This document shows positions 6,715 through 9,192 of a stretch of 9,192 nt of DNA, piece after piece. The DNA is from an uncultured bacterium (GTDB lineage Bacteria; Cyanobacteriota; Vampirovibrionia; Gastranaerophilales; Gastranaerophilaceae), in contig CAMVQX010000057.1 in NCBI GenBank assembly GCA_947169755.1, positions 1 to 9,192 on the forward strand, written 5' to 3'. The number at the start of each line of letters is the position of its first letter. The first letter of the stretch is position 1. The notes under the pieces were generated by a model. It did not search any database. It was not told the DNA's origin and saw nothing but the letters and a program-made list of their open reading frames with translations. Both the position numbers and the translations under genes were made by a program.

Positions 6715-6751
6715 AAATAAAAAGAGGCTAGGAACAAATCCTATCCTCTTT
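6715..6751 (-). terminator. Rho-independent terminator of the tRNA-Val gene
   Basis: On the minus strand, just after the tRNA CCA end, AAAGAGGATAGGA and TCCTAGCCTCTTT form a 13-bp stem with one mismatch and a 5-nt loop (TTTGT). The second arm runs into TTATTT, giving a U-rich tail. On the plus strand no T-tract follows, so it acts for the minus strand only. Confidence 0.82.
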
Positions 6752-6754
6752 CTA

Positions 6755-6830
6755 TGGTGGGCGTTAGAAGACTCGAACTTCTGACATCCTCCTTGTAAGG
6801 GAGGCGCTCTACCAACTGAGCTAAACGCCC
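6755..6830 (-). tRNA. tRNA-Val (anticodon UAC), 3' CCA encoded
   Basis: The 76-nt minus-strand sequence folds as a complete cloverleaf. The acceptor stem GGGCGTT/AACGCCC pairs perfectly. The D stem is GCTC/GAGC. The anticodon stem CCTCC/GGAGG encloses loop CTTACAA, with anticodon TAC at 6795-6797, which reads valine GUA and probably other GUN codons. The T arm AGAAG-TTCGAGT-CTTCT pairs perfectly. Discriminator A and a genomically encoded CCA end the gene at 6755. It has its own promoter upstream and a hairpin terminator directly downstream, and so looks like a single-tRNA transcription unit. Confidence 0.97.
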
Positions 6831-6842
6831 TCAGCAAAATCT

Positions 6843-6871
6843 ATACTAATTTAAACATTTTTGAATGTCAA
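6843..6871 (-). promoter_or_regulatory. Promoter of the tRNA-Val gene
   Basis: On the minus strand a perfect -35 TTGACA (6866-6871) is separated by 17 nt from TAGTAT (6843-6848). The start would fall close to 6836, just ahead of the tRNA 5' end at 6830. Position and a perfect -35 make this the best-supported promoter in the window. Confidence 0.72.
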
Positions 6872-6880
6872 CTGTTTTTT

Positions 6881-6911
6881 TTGAACTTTTTTTTCTCATT
6901 TTCGTTATAAT
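6881..6911 (+). promoter_or_regulatory. Promoter of the exported-protein gene at 6932
   Basis: TATAAT (6906-6911) is a perfect -10. The nearest -35-like hexamer, TTGAAC (6881-6886), is 19 nt upstream, slightly long, with a T-rich spacer. Transcription would start near 6918, leaving a very short leader of about 14 nt that consists mainly of the SD. Confidence 0.5.
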
Positions 6912-6918
6912 AATATAT

Positions 6919-6924
6919 GGAGGG
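6919..6924 (+). promoter_or_regulatory. Shine-Dalgarno site fixing the ATG at 6932
   Basis: GGAGGG lies 7 nt before the ATG at 6932. The earlier in-frame ATG at 6917 overlaps this SD and the expected transcription start, and it would add five residues before a normal signal peptide. The later ATG is therefore the start. Confidence 0.8.
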
Positions 6925-6931
6925 TTTAATT

Positions 6932-7636
6932 ATGAAAAAAATGGTTTTATTATTGACACTTACATTATTCGCTACGCCTGCATTTGCATTTGACTATGCA
7001 AATTTAGGACCAAAATCAGTTTACGCAAATACTTCTGTAAGATACTACAACCCGAGAAATTTAAGTACTAACAAAGCAAATTCTGCTAACGCAGAGTTTT
7101 GGAGCGCATTTTTTGCAGGTTCAACAATGGCTACCGGCAGATTAAACCTTCTTGCAACTCCGTCGTTAAGAGGTGGAACTTTAACAGGTGCTGCAGCTTT
7201 TCTTGATCCGTATATCGTTAATATAAACGGCAAAAGCTATGTACTTGTAAAAGACAGCAAAGACAACAACTGGACTGCTGAAAATATCTTAGGCTACACC
7301 GACAACCGTGATGATTTATTTGCATCATTAAGAGGCCTTGAAACTGACGGCGATAAATCTAAAATAACTTCAGCTGAACTAAAGGCAGCAAATATAAGAT
7401 TCGTTATGCTTAATTCTGATCAAACTCTTGCATTGAACGAAAGAAATTTAGATTTTGATATTAATAAAGTTCAATATATTGACATGAAAAACTTGAGAAC
7501 AGCTCTCGGAAACAAAAACGAAGACGGAACATTCGGATATTTCTACGTAATAATTAACGAAAACGGTAAAAATAAAGCATATCCCGGACGTGTAACATTT
7601 GAAGAAAAAGAAGAACTGGATAAATATATTAAATAA
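6932..7636 (+). CDS. Exported protein with a shortened EF-hand-like loop
   Basis: 234 aa from the SD-supported ATG. MKKMVLLLTLTLFATPAFA is a textbook Sec signal peptide, with cleavage expected after AFA (residue 19), so the mature protein of about 215 aa is exported. Residues 56-95 are rich in Ala, Gly and small hydrophobics (FWSAFFAGSTMATG, TLTGAAAFLD). GLETDGDKSKITSAELKAA (135-153) looks like an EF-hand or dockerin-type calcium loop (D139, D141, S143, I145, E149), but the loop is one residue shorter than the 12-residue canon. It is flanked by helices LFASLRGLE and SAELKAANI. The C-terminal part alternates strands and ends in an acidic helix, EEKEELDKYIK. Calcium binding is therefore possible but not assured. 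It appears monocistronic, 17 nt from the converging gene at 7654. The family role is not known to me. Confidence 0.85.
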   Translation: MKKMVLLLTLTLFATPAFAFDYANLGPKSVYANTSVRYYNPRNLSTNKANSANAEFWSAFFAGSTMATGRLNLLATPSLRGGTLTGAAAFLDPYIVNINGKSYVLVKDSKDNNWTAENILGYTDNRDDLFASLRGLETDGDKSKITSAELKAANIRFVMLNSDQTLALNERNLDFDINKVQYIDMKNLRTALGNKNEDGTFGYFYVIINENGKNKAYPGRVTFEEKEELDKYIK

Positions 7637-7653
7637 TTTGAACTTATCAAATA

Positions 7654-8754
7654 CTATGCCGGAGGCGTATATTTAGGACGCGGTAATACTGTGCTTTTTG
7701 ACATGTTTATTATAGCACCTTGTTTATCAAAATTTAGTTTAGTTAAAATAGAAACTTCTGACTTACGTCTGAATTTGTCAATATAACATCTGGACGGGAT
7801 TCCGGCTTTGTTATAATACATATTTACTGAGCAATTACTGTATTTATCATATTTATCGCTGTTAATCATATACAGAGTTCCATCAGGATTAAAATATGCT
7901 CTGGCTTCATATTGAACCTCGTTTCCAAAGTGATCATATTTTCTAAAATACAAAGCCTTTCGAGTTTTACCATCATCATGAAAATAAACAGATAATATTT
8001 TTTTTGAAGTATTTTTAGGATGAAATACTGAATAAATTAAAGCCGGTTTTCTAAATTGGCTAATTCTTTTTCCTGTATCATGATCAAGTTCTTCTACTAC
8101 GATATATTTTTTAGAATCATTATTTAAAAGACTAACTAGGTATTTGGGTTTTCCATCCGGATATCTTACAGCTATACGTCTGCTCAGAGAAGTACCATGA
8201 TAATGCGGTAATTTGGATATTCCACCTACACTCATATCTGAGCAAATAACCATTCTTGAAGGAACTAATTCATCAATTTTTACAGAAAACTCATCCATTA
8301 TTTTTTTATGTATTTTTTGAATAAATTCAACAGTTCCTTTTACATCAGCGGGGAGCTCAACATTACTTTTAATCTGAAGAATAGCCGGGGTAATATTTTT
8401 GTGGACTCTTTTCTTTTTCTTACTTGTTTTAGTTGTTTTAGGTATCTCTGTCGTATCATTAAAATTTTCAGTATGCTTTTTAGCTTGACATTCAGTAGAT
8501 TTAGGTGCAGTTTCGACTTTTTTTATACCACCTAAAAATTTCTGAACAGTTTTTCCCAAATATCCTTTACGGCCTGCGATAGCAGCAATAGCTATTGTGG
8601 CTACAGAAATTACTCCAAGCAGCCAACCTGCAGCATTAAAATTTGATTGGTTAGCTGAAGTCGTTTTCGGCTTAATCTTGGGCGAAGATTTTCCAAAGTT
8701 TGTATTTGAGTCGGAATATTTTCTATCACCTATAAAACCTACACCGTATATCAT
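7654..8754 (-). CDS. Leader-bearing single-pass membrane protein with C-terminal Tyr/Asp/Gly repeats
   Basis: 366 aa. The N terminus is polar and carries SNTNFGKSS (16-24), the same Phe-Gly motif type as in the genes at 299 and 3719. A membrane segment follows at about 42-60 (AGWLLGVISVATIAIAAIAG), then a long Lys/Thr-rich linker with KKKKR (112-116). Residues 190-350 contain degenerate repeats built on a strand, an Asp/Asn-Gly turn and a strand: RYPDGKPKYL (197-206), YFHDDGKTRKALYF (257-270), KYDHFGNEVQY (272-282), AYFNPDGTLYMI (286-297), YYNKAGIPSRCYI (313-325) and NFDKQGAII (341-349). They resemble MORN-like or YD-type beta hairpins seen in surface or toxin-delivery proteins. AAGGTG-like SD (8760-8765) lies 5 nt before the ATG. 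The Lys-rich linker follows the membrane segment, so by the positive-inside rule the repeats may be cytoplasmic. Function unknown. Confidence 0.8.
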   Translation of the reverse strand: MIYGVGFIGDRKYSDSNTNFGKSSPKIKPKTTSANQSNFNAAGWLLGVISVATIAIAAIAGRKGYLGKTVQKFLGGIKKVETAPKSTECQAKKHTENFNDTTEIPKTTKTSKKKKRVHKNITPAILQIKSNVELPADVKGTVEFIQKIHKKIMDEFSVKIDELVPSRMVICSDMSVGGISKLPHYHGTSLSRRIAVRYPDGKPKYLVSLLNNDSKKYIVVEELDHDTGKRISQFRKPALIYSVFHPKNTSKKILSVYFHDDGKTRKALYFRKYDHFGNEVQYEARAYFNPDGTLYMINSDKYDKYSNCSVNMYYNKAGIPSRCYIDKFRRKSEVSILTKLNFDKQGAIINMSKSTVLPRPKYTPPA

Positions 8755-8827
8755 TTACACACCTTGTAGGTATGAAAACGTAAAAATTATTTTTTTTGTC
8801 AGTGTTTATAGGATTTATTAAATTTTA

Positions 8828-9192
8828 TTAATTATTTTGTTCTTTTTTACGGGCTTCTTCTTCAAGTCTTTGTTCGTAATCTAATCTTTTTTGCACCTTT
8901 ATTTCATGTAAAGAACCATGATGCGATTCTTCACGTTTGTAGCGCTGGTCAACCCACCATTTTGCAAATTTATACGGCAATCTCCTTTTGTAAGCCTCAT
9001 CAGGATCATTTTTTGCAGCTTTTTCAGCTTCTTTCTGAAGCTTCTTTTCAGCTTTCTTTGCCTCTTTTTGTGTTTTTTTAGATAAATCTTCAGCAACTTC
9101 TTCAACTTCTTGAGTTACTTGATTTGAGATATTGAAATTTGAAGGAAGCGGATTAGCCTTGGGGTTAGGATCAAATCGCATATCATCAAGAG
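8828..9192 (-). CDS. Lys/Glu/Ala-rich coiled-coil protein, possibly 5'-truncated by the window edge
   Basis: The frame is open to the window edge. The only Met is at 9179-9181, and the 11 nt visible before it contain no SD, so the gene may begin outside; if that ATG is used the protein is 117 aa. A Pro/Asn-rich start (MRFDPNPKANPLPSNFN) is followed by a highly charged helix from about 24 to 58 (EVEEVAEDLSKKTQKEAKKA and onward) with heptad-like Ala/Leu spacing, as in a coiled coil. The block YKRRLPYKFAKWWVDQRYK (64-82) is basic and aromatic, possibly contacting nucleic acid or membrane. The C terminus is again charged helix (EQRLEEEARKKEQNN). No signal peptide, membrane segment or enzyme motif is visible. 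It is 73 nt upstream of the 366-aa gene on the same strand and may be co-transcribed with it. Function unknown. Confidence 0.7.
   Translation of the reverse strand, partial: LDDMRFDPNPKANPLPSNFNISNQVTQEVEEVAEDLSKKTQKEAKKAEKKLQKEAEKAAKNDPDEAYKRRLPYKFAKWWVDQRYKREESHHGSLHEIKVQKRLDYEQRLEEEARKKEQNN

Noticed and set aside
6657..6737. Upstream extension of the 148-aa exported protein to a TTG start at 6737
   Set aside because: The extension crosses the hairpin terminator of the tRNA gene, has no SD, and would put 27 residues before a normal signal-like N terminus; the ATG at 6656 fits better.
6917..6931. ATG at 6917 as start of the exported EF-hand-like protein
   Set aside because: It overlaps the GGAGGG SD of the ATG at 6932 and lies at the expected transcription start.
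8899..9105. 68-codon minus-strand frame rich in Lys inside the coiled-coil gene
   Set aside because: It is a frame-shifted reading of the Lys/Glu-rich codons of the larger gene.
1..9192. CRISPR array, insertion sequence, integrase or phage genes
   Set aside because: No regularly spaced direct repeats, terminal inverted repeats or transposase/integrase motifs were found on reading both strands. The tRNA-Val gene has no adjoining integrase and no visible duplicated 3' end.

Overview
This AT-rich window looks like chromosome from a gut-type, non-photosynthetic relative of cyanobacteria (Melainabacteria/Vampirovibrionia, order Gastranaerophilales) or a similar anaerobe. That placement is inferred. 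It rests on a single-chain pyruvate:ferredoxin oxidoreductase start, very low GC, a tRNA gene with encoded CCA, and several otherwise unrelated proteins that open with an Asn/Tyr/Ser-rich leader ending in a short Phe-Gly/Phe-Thr/Phe-Asn motif. No lineage marker such as rRNA is present.

Layout. 1-127 (-) is the 5' end of a PFOR gene with a good Shine-Dalgarno (SD) site and promoter. 299-1357 (+) encodes a RelA/SpoT-fold nucleotidyltransferase-like protein with the leader; it overlaps the rlmD-type gene tail to tail by 11 bp. 5130 down to 1347 (-) is a tight three-gene cluster with gaps of 13 and 12 nt: a GTG-started 465-aa protein with faint kinase-like and HExxH features, a 333-aa helical-repeat protein with the leader, and a 23S rRNA m5U methyltransferase (RumA/RlmD family). 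5131-5553 is mostly intergenic; it holds a 46-codon ORF (5270-5410, +) that is little more than the leader, plus divergent promoter candidates. 5554-6126 (+) is a membrane-anchored flavodoxin-like protein.

6210-6656 (-) is a small exported protein, lying downstream of a tRNA-Val(UAC) gene (6755-6830, -) that has its own promoter and a hairpin terminator. 6932-7636 (+) is an exported protein with a shortened EF-hand-like loop. 7654-8754 (-) is a leader-bearing protein with one membrane segment and a C-terminal run of Tyr/Asp/Gly repeats. 8828-9192 (-) is a Lys/Glu/Ala-rich coiled-coil protein that may start outside the window.

Housekeeping functions (PFOR, rRNA methyltransferase, tRNA-Val) are interleaved with accessory genes. 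The most notable signal is the N-terminal leader shared by four ORFs with unrelated bodies. It suggests a modular sorting, secretion or processing tag, carried here by a possible alarmone synthetase, a helical-repeat protein, a membrane repeat protein and one orphan leader ORF. No CRISPR array, insertion sequence, integrase or phage gene was seen.
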